Shown piece after piece: positions 38,697 to 50,189 of a stretch of 64,000 bases of DNA. The stretch covers positions 372,001 to 436,000 of the forward strand of contig NOWV01000010.1 of the NCBI GenBank assembly GCA_003344405.1. Direction: 5' to 3'. Below the pieces are notes generated by a model that did not search any database, was not told the origin of the DNA, and worked only from the letters and a program-made list of their open reading frames with translations. The translations under genes and the position numbers were made by a program. This DNA is from Trichoplax sp. H2. Lineage: Eukaryota; Placozoa; Uniplacotomia; Trichoplacea. The stretch's first letter is position 1. Every line of letters begins with the position of its first letter.

Positions 38697-41600
38697 TCAC
38701 GTACCGATTTGATCACAATTTTCTATTAAAAAACCTCGATTTATAACTGCTTCTATAATAGCATCGCCATGGTTATAGATATCAATTTCAAACAAAAATC
38801 GTTTGCTTTGTAATTGATTTTCGATCTCTTTTACATATTCAGGTGTGATAGAATGCCTAACCGATAGAGTACCGCGCGATAGTACTGAACATATATCGAA
38901 AGTAGACTGAGTATCGTTAGGTGGATAATTTCCAGCCATGCGATAATCACGATCAGTATTTGTAATCGGAATAAAGAATGCATCTATTGCTATATTCCTA
39001 TTTAAACTTAACAAAGTTAAAATCCAATACTCATCAATAGCATCATAACGATCTGAGTTAATGGCGATAGGTATAGCCATTTCACCAGGAATCGAAATAT
39101 CTTTATTAATTTTAAGGCCATAAAGGCGTTCGTGCGCACCTTGTGGACTCTCCTGTTAAACATAAATAGTAATTTTATTATAAACAGATTAGTGTACCCG
39201 GACATATATAAATACGCCAGCGAAAAAGTACGGTACATTTTTTTGTGCAGTAGTTTTAAAGATTATACCCGTTCATTGGAGTGGAACGGGCCTTATGAAA
39301 ATCAATCTTCCAGAACCTTCTCACAGTACGTTACTTCTACAGTAGTTTTAAAATACATTACTGGACCATATTACTGTTACTTAAGGAAAAAGACTATAAA
39401 TGCGGAAGGATACAATTACTTCATATAATATAGATGGATGTTTAGTTAACAATTTAATATTATTTATTTGTTTATAGCACGATCATTCCTACTGATATAC
39501 GTAAAACAATTTGTATTACCTCCGAAATACAGTCGCCGACATCGTCTCTTTTTTGGCTATATATTCCACTATCGTGCGAATATACTATGCTAGTATTGAT
39601 CGGCGGATTATGGAGTATCGTCGACGAAGATAACTTCTTTCCGTCATTTAAATTACATACTACAAGGTGAGATACAATAGCCTGCATTTTAAATCGCTCT
39701 GATTGCCGGTAGTGTATCTCTTTCGCTCGCTTAGCAACTACTTTTGCTGTTGTAATCTAAATCAAAAAAACATTGCACTTAAGGTCATGAATAAAAGCTA
39801 GGTATTGCAACAATAAATATATGCTTAACAATGAGACGTACATCTATGTCATTGCCATCAAATGCTGACATGATATTTTGCAAATCAATTGGACAAGGTG
39901 GATAACAGTAATATCCTCCGTAGCAAGCATGAGAAAGGATTTCCTTGGCTTCATCAGACAAACACCATCTAAGCAGTTGTTGATATACAATACAATCGCC
40001 AAACACGGGATCCTTTACACTTGTGGATACTGCACTTCTAACGCATAGCTTTCATATTTCATGATTAATCAATCAATTCCAATATATATGAATGATCAAA
40101 GTTATCAACACTGTATGATAAATAGTACATGTAGATCTTGTTATTGTGATTGTAAGGTATCAATTACCTGCGAATAAATAGTAGTGGATAAGTGCAAGTA
40201 GCGAACACTTGCGGAATTTCTTAAGGTGTGATGCACCATAACACTTGAACATATTAGTATTTTGCCTTAATTAGAATAGTAAAATATGTCCCTTATTAGT
40301 TACTAATCAACATCAATTCGTATTATTTTATTTCGCATCTAGCAGACCTATCTCAATTTCTCTTATCATTTCCGGTTGTGACAGAGCGTAAATTCTCACA
40401 ATAATTGGCCAGTTGCAAGAACCGTCATATAAATGGATCCAAAATGATTCCGACATTTCTACTCATACACAACAATTGAAGTGCTATTAAAATATTTAAT
40501 CATGTAAAACTATATACGGTAACAACATGATTGCCTAATTGGTGATAATATAAATTTCGTAAATTTATTTGATAGAGTAGTTTTAATACATACAGTATAT
40601 ATAAAAATAAAAGCTTAGCTTGTACTAACAATGAGCCGTGTATACTATCCAACTTACCACCGGATTGATTAGATTTTCTACTCCAACGATACGGTCTGCC
40701 AACGTATGTAACCAAACCCATCACATCACATATACAATTACTTTTTAAATTTATAAGAGATACGCTGTTATGAAAATTATGGTACAGAGTCGGTAAATCA
40801 TTGTACAAGTTAATATCGCTCAATATAACAATTTCTCCTTTAGGATTAGAGGGGTTTACTGCAAATTCGAGTTGACTGATATCATCCAGTAATTCTAAGA
40901 ATGAAGAATTAATAGCAAGATGCTCTTAATTCGCACAGTGATTAGTATTTACTCAATCACAGATGTAATAAATGTTATCTTCATCTACTCCTTATTTCTC
41001 ATTCGTCAAGCCGATAATCACGTATTAATATATTATTTTGCTCTAAACTGATATAAAATCAATTAGAAATATGTACAGTATATAGTCGGCACTCATAAAT
41101 AAATGATATTAAGGAATGAATCTTTCCTAGGCTAATAAAACTGATAATTATTGTATAATCAATAAGTTAAGAAACGTTCACTATATTCTTACCATTGTCA
41201 GCTCTTGTAATATATTCATGTGCTGGACGAACTTTATAGCCGTTAACCAAAATAACATCGTCAACTTTCAATAGTTTAAAGTATTTAACGGCTACATTGC
41301 TCCATAAGCAAATCGACACGGCAGATGAGGCATCGGCAACAATAATCGTCATAACATACGGTAATTTATTTTTATCGCTAATTTTCCCGTAATGGCTGAG
41401 TCTTGATTTCTTGACAATTCTGCCAATAATTGGTGGATAAGACTTGTGTTTATCTCCTTTGGTTTCAAATAGTCTGGTGACATCTTCAATGTTAGCAACT
41501 TTTTTGGAAGTTTGAATTGCAGATGCTTCCGTCATTCTAACTGCAGAATTACCGACATATTCATCCCAGATGCTTCCATAATAGTCTACGTCATTCCACA

Positions 41601-43295
41601 TTGGCAAATAGTATCTAAATGGATTGGAATAGTTACTTTGCAAAATATATTACGTTGAATAGCAGATTATACACATTCTACAGTTCCATACACTTAAACA
41701 AGCTAGGAATAACAATTTATAGTATAGGTATACTATCATATACAAAAATTGTACAGTTATAATTTTCGAGTAAGAAAGGAATTCTAACTTACGGCAAAAA
41801 GTACACTTGCACCCTATCACATGCTATTAAAGACAATCTATAGCTATCATTGCTCGAACAAGTTATCTTGACCTCACCTACGTCTAGAAGCAAGTGGCAA
41901 AGAGTCAATCTCACGTTCTGAAGCTTCTGGGCCAAATCGCAATTCGTGTTCGAGATCAAGCGCAAAATCATTGGCAACAATCTGCAAATCTTCAATATAT
42001 ATATAAGGCTTGCCTCGAACATCAGCTTCATTGTATTTAATAGTCGTGCGTTGTATATCGACAACAGAGTGAGTTTGAAGTAATCCTTTGTGAATCATGG
42101 AGTTATACTTGTGTGAAAGAACAAATTTGGCCTTAAGTCTACCATCGCTTATAGTTAAATCGAATGTATCCAGTGGTAATTCATCGTCATCGGTATAGTT
42201 TTCATGATATGCAATATCTGTGAGGTATCTAAAATACATCGATAAATTGTATTATCACTACAAGCCGTACTAATTACTGTAGTTGAACATAGATTTAGTA
42301 TAATTGATTGAAAGAGTTGTAAGTATGAACCTGTAGACAGCAGTGGCTACGGTCTTGTATATATGTGGTCTACTGACTACGGGTAAAAGTGCAAACTACT
42401 ACTATTTTTCATCAATACATGCGATATACAGAACTGTCCCCTAGGTACAGTACACATCAACTGGTATCATAGCTGCAGCAATTGTACAGTGTACTGTACA
42501 CTCTCGTATAGTCCGTGAAATATGCTATCGATGGATAGAGCTTAAAGCAGCTACATTTCGCTAATACATCATTTAAGAAGTAAGACGCATCATTCCATTT
42601 AAGTTCTCTCTATCAAGGATCAACACTTGTCGGTTGTCCAGGATGGATTATATTATAGTTATTCGTGCATACGGAAGCGTGTGTGTTATTGTCCACTATC
42701 TTATTCAAATAGTCCAATTTATAATGTAATGGTTATTATGGAGTATGAAATTAGTCTGCCTCTTTGTTACCTTTCGATTTCCGTGACCACCGATACAAAC
42801 TTTGAGTTTGTATCTTGATTGGATGCATTGACCAAAATGTTACGTAGCGGAGTTAATCGCAATTGCTCGTCTTGCATAGGTCGCAACGTCGTATTCTCTT
42901 TAGCACCTGCTTCAATTTTAAAATTACACTGCACAAAATTGAGCAGATATTAACGGCAATGAAGATGGATGTCACCTACTGTAGGATTTGTTGTTCAACT
43001 AGTTTCTCTTGGCGATTTTAATCTTTCAACTGTAAATATTACTTCGTCTTGAAGATGGTGCAATCTAACTGTGGCAATCAATACGACAACACTAAATTGA
43101 AGTTGATGAATTCCTTACTCGTCCTTGCGTCCTGACGTCTGTATGATTCCTGTATACCATAAATGCATCCTTTGCCCGGTTATGAATTTCTGTCCGAAGA
43201 GTCGACCGACTACAACTACTGAACTCAAATTTTAGCGATTCTATTAGAACGGGCTCCTTATTCTTTTCAATCGATTGGAGTGTTTGCAGTTTCAC
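38697..43295 (-). CDS. RADX: RADX, RPA-related ssDNA-binding protein
   Basis: OB-fold protein that binds single-stranded DNA at replication forks and, in vertebrates, restrains RAD51. Exons run collinearly with human RADX: ?-43119, 42928-42771 (KFVSVVTEIER), 42228-41915 (YLTDIAYH, FDLTISDGRLKAKFVLS, IKYNEADVRG), 41883-41793, 41635-41193 (YYLPMWNDVDYYGSIW, RIVKKSRLSHYGK, ICLWSNVAVKYFK) and 40894-~40665 (NCICDVMGLVTYVGRPYRWS). Then from 40458 (FWIHLYDGS, ALSQPEM), 40.0-39.8 kb (CYGGYYCYPPCPIDL), 39.65-39.5 kb and 39.15-38.7 kb (LLSLNRNIAIDAFFIPI, DTQSTFDICSVLSRGTL). The exon 2/3 junction (GAA AG|A TAC) restores a human-like VQRYL context. Exon 1 is open to about 43318 without an ATG, so the true start is unresolved; an internal Met is also possible. 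The 3' end is either TGA at 38697 or a short further exon. Confidence 0.86.
41884..41914 (-). other. candidate 31-nt intron in RADX
   Basis: The RADX frame before this point ends in an in-frame TGA, while the protein continues in another frame after it. Removing GTGAGATTGA...CTTGCTTCTAG (donor GTGAGA, pyrimidine-rich end, acceptor TAG) joins GAA C to AC GTA and restores the frame as PEASEHVGEVKI. The alternatives are an indel in the gene or in the assembly. Confidence 0.5.
42771..42928 (-). other. RADX exon 2 on the opposite strand to a spurious plus-strand frame
   Basis: This 158-nt exon (CNFKIEAGAKENTT through LTPLRNILVNASNQD to KFVSVVTEIER) is bounded by GTGCAG and GTAACA. It is included in the RADX entry and is listed separately because it is too short and too split to show up as a long open frame. 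Confidence 0.7.
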
Positions 43296-45515
43296 TCTTG
43301 GCGTTTTTCTGACCCGTTTGTGTCGTTTTCAATAAGATTTCCTCCAATGTATTGACTTTGAGATATGTTGCAATTACTGATTTTCGCAGGTTGTTGAGCA
43401 GCATTATCTCGAGACGAAGGCGGGCACTTCAGTACTGTACTGTACCAGTACTGTACTGTACAGTACAGTACAAGTACAGTATGTCGTGAGTTGAATGTCA
43501 TTACACGTACAGTACAGTACAGTACTGTACCGTACAGTGTACAGTATTACAGTCGTAACAGTCTACGGTCTGTTGTACTGTAAAGTTCAGTACTGTAGCC
43601 TAAAAGGTACAGTACAGTATTGAGATGTCGTTCTACAGTACTGTACTGTACTGTACTGTACGGTACAGTACAAGATTTCGACTACAGGTAACGAGAACGA
43701 GAAGTTAGTTATTAAAGTGAATTAAGATTAAATCTTTCAGTAACTGCTGGAACCAAAGTAGTCGAACATTCAAGAAAAAGAAAGCAAACAACCAAGTTGA
43801 ACAGAGTATTTCCTGTACGTACATCAACTAGATTAGTAAAGCACTGTGCTGTACTACACAGTAGACATACTACATAGGGACTACCATACTAGAAATATTC
43901 CACTCGTCTGTAAAATCTTTTGCGTGTCCTTACTATAAATTACAGGTTGATACAATAGTAGTTTACGATTCTTCTGTCGAAAATTGTAGATTAATTGGTT
44001 TTTTGACGTCAATTGCAGCTTGCTCACCAAACTACTGTACCACCTATTTCCTTGTCAAAACTCTACCTCCCAGGGTCTACACTAATCACTTTGTATCAAA
44101 CTACTTGTATCTTGCTTATGTCAACAAAGAATCCGGTCAATCAACCGGCAGTTAATGGACAGTAACTGCGCAAAATGAATTGTCGCCCCTTCTGGACTGT
44201 GCATGACACTGCTAACACTACCGTCGATGTCAAAGGCTGAGTCAGTTCATTTGCTCAGTATTTGGTCCAATGCTGATGATCATCAGTACTACAGTATCTA
44301 ATTTAATAAAACTCTGAGAAATGAGCGGACAGCCAAGTAGCGTCAGTACAATGCTTTCTTGTAAGATAGTACCTACTTCTAAATTGACAACCACAGTACG
44401 ATCAGCGGGGCTGGAAAGATTACTAAGTTGCTAAGGATAAGATAAGTATGTGTAATTTACTGTAGTGTTTGCTTGCCAGACAGTGAGCTAATACAAATCG
44501 GTTGATAGTGCTACACTTCTGTTTTTGCCATTGCAGTCTGGCAGTTTTCCAGTTTAAATGGTAATTCATGTTGAGCACTTGCACAATGTTAATGAAGGGA
44601 GTATGCAGTAGAGTCTTCAGAAATTCGACCGTCCATTAATTAATTATAAGTCTATTGTACCGTATAAAGTCACGGCCCAATTACGTTAGATTAGTATATT
44701 CGTAACTATAGATCTGGTAGCTCGATTTACGGACTGTTACATCATGGGCTGTTATCAAAGGTACAGCCATGTCAAGTATTAGTTTAGTACCATTCTAGAA
44801 TTACTGTATTTGCTCGGTCTAACCGTATTCAATGAAAGAACTACCAAGGCCCTTCGGATACCATTGGTATAACGAGTCTACAAAATTCAATGCTGACTTG
44901 CTTATAAGCGAATTCCACTTTACTATAAACATTTATCGATAGTTTCATATCTTTAACTGTCGCTATTACTATATATCGAGGTGAGAGACTTGAACATTAC
45001 TCATGTAACTCATTTTCTATTCCAGGCTAGGCATTAATCGACCTGGACGGCCAGAAATTATGATTGCAATCTAGGCATGATTAAAAGATAGCTATCGAAT
45101 TGATTCCAATACCGGCAAAGCGAAAGCGAAGAAATAACTACAGTAGTTAGGCTGATTTGGTCATTGATATACCTATAGTAAAAGCGAAAACAAACCTGTA
45201 AAACATTGATTGAAGCAAAGATACTGTAGCACCGTATACAGCATGAAATATTGAAATTGGACAATTCAACTATACTTTAACGTACGTGTACAATAATCAA
45301 AGGTAATCTGTTCCATCAGGATATTTAGGTGTAACTATGATTACATATATAATATATATACGAGTATATATGATTAATGGTCTACTCGTAACGCATAAGT
45401 AATCGTAATGTAGCCATTACTAACATAATTAATTAACATATTTTTGTGAATTTAAATAACTAAATTAGCTAATGTACTCGAATATGCCATACAGGTTGTT
45501 GCACTAAAGCCAATA
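43296..45515. other. RADX 5' flank and intergenic DNA before the lipase array
   Basis: It starts with a GTAC-palindrome block (43426-43672) and then about 1.8 kb in which I see no gene on either strand. The open frame at 43292-43501 (minus) runs through the palindrome repeat and is not credible as it stands, although an upstream RADX exon could overlap it. Confidence 0.45.
43426..43672. promoter_or_regulatory. GTAC-palindrome block upstream of RADX
   Basis: Runs of GTACTGTACTGTACAGTACA-type sequence occur at 43432-43482, 43507-43545 and 43630-43675. The block begins about 130 bp upstream of the first RADX coding segment I can support. It is the same word family as at 20.8, 24 and 30.1 kb. 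Confidence 0.65.
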
Positions 45516-48216
45516 ATGATGGATAATAAAATTGCAACTCAATATTCCTCTAAGATAATGATAGCTAGTGTTGTTATTTTAGCCATAATTCAAGCATGTG
45601 CTGGAATTCATCCTTTTCCAGGTAACTTTTCTTCGTAATTTAAATATTTTTTAAAAGGATTGTATTATTCAACTCATAGCCTGACGTATGTGAACTGTAC
45701 GATTTATGATTGCAAGTAATTCTCTGTATCAAGAAAGCGTAGAATGATTACATGAAATTGATAGAGTTTTATACATTGTGCTAATGTAGGCTTAATTAAT
45801 GACGATTTCAGCAATATTTGTTGCGCAAATTCATTATAATTATGCTAGATAATACTCATGGTATGTTGATCTTAAATTTCTTCTTTTGTCCTTTCCATTT
45901 CAGGCACATTCACATCAACAGATAAGGTTTGCGATCCAGACCCTCGTCTAGGCTGTTTCTCTCATCAATCTCCTTTTGACCGTATTCTGGTTCCTCTGCC
46001 ACAATCTTCCAGGAAAATCGGTGTATTATTTTGGCTGTACACAAGATTTTGCAGTTATCAATCTATTCACTACAGTAATCCCTATTCAATCAGTCCATCC
46101 AATTTCAAGGGCAATAAGGATACGAAGATAATTGTCCACGGTTATTTGGACGACAGTTCAACATACTGGATGAACGATATGAAAGACAAGCTGCTGCAAT
46201 TGGATGATTTTAACGTTATCCTCGTTGACTGGAGTGGATCGCAGCTGCTGTTAGCTGGTTCTCGTGCTGATTATCTACTTTCAGTAGCTAATACGCGAAT
46301 TGTAGGGGCTCAAATTGGGGAATTAATTAAAGCCTTACCTGTTTCCAGAGAAAGAATACATATCATCGGTCACAGCTTGGGTGCTCATATTGCCAGCTAT
46401 GCAGGTAAGATAAACGGTAAAGTTGACTTGCAAGGATATATTACGAAAAGTCTCATCGATAGCTACACGCGGTGAAAGTGTTAATATACAGGACTGTAGA
46501 ATGTAGAATCTAACCAACTTTAAATTGTGGAACTTATTCATAAAATTGATTACACATTTAATGAATATACTACTGCCTGTTCAAGCTGTTCAAGCCAACT
46601 CATAAAAACATTTACTTAGTTTAAATTGAGATTGAAATAACATAAAACATTGAAGTACGATTATGCATACCGTACTGCAATCGTGGTATATGATTGGCTA
46701 TTATAATTTAAAATTAATTGGATACCCGTGCCGCTATTTTATTCCTGAATATAATTTTTTCATCGTTTATCTGCTTTAGCAAATCGAGCAGATTTAGTTG
46801 GTCGCATAACTGGACTTGACCCAGCTGCCCCGCTATTCCAGGATATGGTCACAGATATTCGATTGGATAAAACAGATGCTCTATTTGTTGACGTTATTCA
46901 TACCGATACCAACCCATTTATTGGAATTGATGGATTTGGAACTAAAAATCCATCCGGCCATATAGATTTTTGGCCAAACGGTGGAGAAAGCCAGCCTGGC
47001 TGCCTTAAGCCTTTACAAAAACAGCTAGAAACCAAGAAGATTCCAACGAAATTAGAGAAGAGAGATTTAGAAGAGACCCTAGAACTTACGCGCAATGTTG
47101 TATGCTGTGATCATAACCGAGCTCAGCAGTTATTTACTGAATCAATTGATAAGTCATGCTCGTTAATTGCCTACCCATGTAATAATTATCAAGACTTTCT
47201 TCACGGTAAATGTATGAAATGCAATGGAAAATGCGCCTCTATGGGATATCATGCAATCGATTATAGTCATATTCATTTCAAACAAAGACTATTTATTCTA
47301 ACAGATCCTGAAAAGCCTTACTGCGGTAAATAGAAGCTGAGTGTAAATCATTAACATGTAATTCTGTAAAAACAAGATACAGCATGGCTTTATTGCATCC
47401 ATTGTCATCCAAAGAAATAACGTGTTATTTCTAATCTTGTAGCTTATAATTATGCAATAAATATCGCTGAAAGTGTCGGTGAAAGTGAAGACGACTGGTT
47501 TCCAATGGCTCCGAAGATAATATTTTTAAAGATCTACGGTAATCTAGCTATTTCTGCAGATATCAAACTGGAAAGGTAATAGAGTTATTGCGATGTTCAA
47601 CAATTAATAATATCCGAATGAAGTCAATGATAACGTTCAAACACTATAGGAATATCCAAACTCTTACAATTTTTCCATTAAATGCGCATTCTTTTGATAG
47701 ATCAGTGCAAATAAAATCTAGCGACAAGCAATTTATTATTACTAGTAAAGAAAATCTTGGAGAAATCAAACGTATTGACGTTTGGCAAGATAATAATCCG
47801 TTAGGAATAAAGTGGTTTATTCATACGATTAATATAGTAGGGAATCAAGGGACAAAAACGTAAGATCATTTATCAACCTTTCATTTCTCTGTGCCCGCTA
47901 GCATGCTAAGCTATGTTTATGTGTTATTTATCATTAGTGTTATTTGAGATTCATTTCTTTTAGTATAGAAATGATAATGAAGTTTCTAGTAAAAACCTGT
48001 ATCATGTAGACACATAGGAATGACTATTTCTCCTTTATCCGTTGTTTATAACCCGTAGAGTAAAGTTGAACGATTTTGACCTAAGTTGTCATTAACGATA
48101 GCGTTACTAATTAATTGATTATCGTTCTTTTCGATAGGTATAAATTTTGCTTCAAAAATTGGAACAAAACCGATAAAGCAACCGCAGATGCTTTAGACAA
48201 AACGGTGAAATGCTAG
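45516..48216 (+). CDS. secreted pancreatic-type lipase with PLAT domain (array copy 1)
   Basis: Predicted extracellular triacylglycerol lipase or phospholipase of the pancreatic lipase family. Six exons join in frame to 507 residues: 45516-45621, 45904-46404, 46780-47325, 47443-47575, 47701-47859 and 48138-48216. The N-terminus has a hydrophobic signal core (IASVVILAIIQACAG). Then come CDPDPRLGC, IIVHGY (oxyanion region), the nucleophile elbow GHSLGAH, the acid GLDPAAPLFQ, FVDVIHTDTN, GHIDFWPNGGESQPGC, a lid longer than in copy 2, and the His motif CDHNR. Ser, Asp and His are all present. Exons 4-6 encode a diverged PLAT/LH2 domain ending YKFCFKNW...KC, like the C-terminus of human pancreatic lipase. 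The TAG after PYCGK at 47331 lies inside the intron (TGCG|GTAAAT) and does not end the protein. A start at 45519 (second Met) is equally possible. Confidence 0.9.
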
Positions 48217-50189
48217 ATATAAGTTATGATTGTAAATAGATGGACAAATATTTATACCATGAAGTCTTAGTTAATATGACCAAGCAAAGTTTAAAGAACA
48301 CGTTATTGATAACGTGGTAACATATTGGCCACTTCGACTAGATGATTAGTTAATAAATGAAACGCTACTTGAAAGTACGTGGACTCTTTGTAATAACATA
48401 CTGCATGATGTTTACCGGTCTATTTATTATGTGTGGTAAGATTGTAATATTACATTTATTTATTTGAACTTAATCGGTTAGTCTGAGTCAAAATTATTCT
48501 TGGTAGGAAATACTGGCGGTAATAAAAGTTTTTTAATGGTTTATTTCAAATTACTTCTATGTACAGCATCACTCCACTACTCTTGAATATTCCGTAATCG
48601 TACAATATAAATTCCATTAATGTCGATGCATAAATATACGACGCAACTTTTCTGAACATTGTAAGTAACCCCACCGGCAAGTAGTAATAAGCTCAATGGA
48701 ACATCTTCCGATATTCCATTTTTAATACAGCTCCACAGTCTATATAGTGAATACGAATTCTATTCTGTATATGAGGTACTTGATAGAAACATGTTTTCAC
48801 GAAGTTATAAATGCTTATAAAGCGACTTAAATATCTAATATTGCTCTTCGAACTTAGCGTTCGGGGTTAATAAAGAATGAGAGCACAATAATGTTATCAA
48901 TAACAGTAATATGTAAATGAAGATTCAGAAAGAGCCAAATATAGCAGTAGCTGCAATACTAATTTATAATTACCAAAAAAATACTTTAGACATAATATAA
49001 CTTCATCTAAGTATTTTAAGCAGTATCGCTGCCTATGAGTAGCATTGCTCAATGAAATATAGTAACTATTGTAAGGTATTCCATATGTAGCGTAGTTTTA
49101 TACAAAAAAATCCGTAATTACTTCCATTGATCAACTTCATAATAAGAATATATTTTTGTAATTTTGGAAAGGCTCATGAAATGAGTTAGATTCTATTCTT
49201 GCTCCACAATTGCATAGTAGTGTACGTATATAATGCTTGGATCTGACAATGAACCCCGTACTTTAATAAAAGCGTGATATGAGTCATGTTATTCATAAAG
49301 AGGATTTCAATACGTATTTCCACGATTCAAACTATACATTGTGACCCGCAATAAATAAAAAGAATCTTATTCTTCCGTGTACACCTTTTCAATCGCACGC
49401 TGAACAACCTTTACTAGGCTATACAAACATAAGTTTCGATTGCATACCTCCTAACCCAATCTCTATTACATCCATTAATCAACCTTTTCTACTATCCCTA
49501 TAAAACGTTGCTTAATTTATTATTGCGATCAGTACATTTTCCATGAATTATTTATGATAACTATTGTTTACCCGCTCAGCTAAGTCTACAAAAGTGTAAA
49601 CAAAATAGCCACTAATTAGGTAATCGTCTTAATCTCTCAGATGAAAAGATAAGATTCTTATTAAGGAATAACACCTGTTAATATCATGAGTAACGCTAAA
49701 AAAACGTAATCCAATCATCGTTATATTTAACCTTGCAAATCGAATGGCTAGTTCGAGAGAATCATAGCAGGTAGAACTGATTTTAAATCTAGATTAAAAA
49801 AATTTTATAAGTTGAAACTGCTGTAATGAAATTCCTTTAAAATTTCCCTGTGCATTTATCAAGTGTTACGCATCAGAAATTCCATTAACACCAAGGACGA
49901 CGAGTTCATGAACATTTAACTTAAGAGTGTATAAATTATGCGTAATAGCATAATAACTGCAATGTTAATAAGATTATCCAACTGTATGCAAATATTTAAT
50001 ATTAAGCCTCTAATTATCAAACATCGGTTGCTATTGTATTACGAGTTCAATTCAGTTTATCTAGATAATGTAAATAACTAATGGGAAATCTCTAATAACC
50101 ATAAACAGATCGCCTCTGTAACGTATAATAAGTGGCTACGGTACTTATTGAAGATCATTTATAGTTGTTAGTGCAAATCAGGGCACAAA
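48217..50189. other. intergenic between lipase copies 1 and 2
   Basis: About 2 kb of AT-rich DNA holding the 3' flank of copy 1 and the promoter of copy 2. No coding or RNA gene was recognised on either strand. Confidence 0.45.

Noticed and set aside
42627-42818. 63-codon plus-strand frame rich in Tyr and Cys
   Set aside because: Its 3' part is antisense to RADX exon 2 (42771-42928), and the remainder has no recognisable similarity.
47326-47333. Lipase copy 1 ending after PYCGK as a truncated enzyme
   Set aside because: The stop lies within an intron; three further exons in matching phase restore a PLAT domain and give a total divisible by three.
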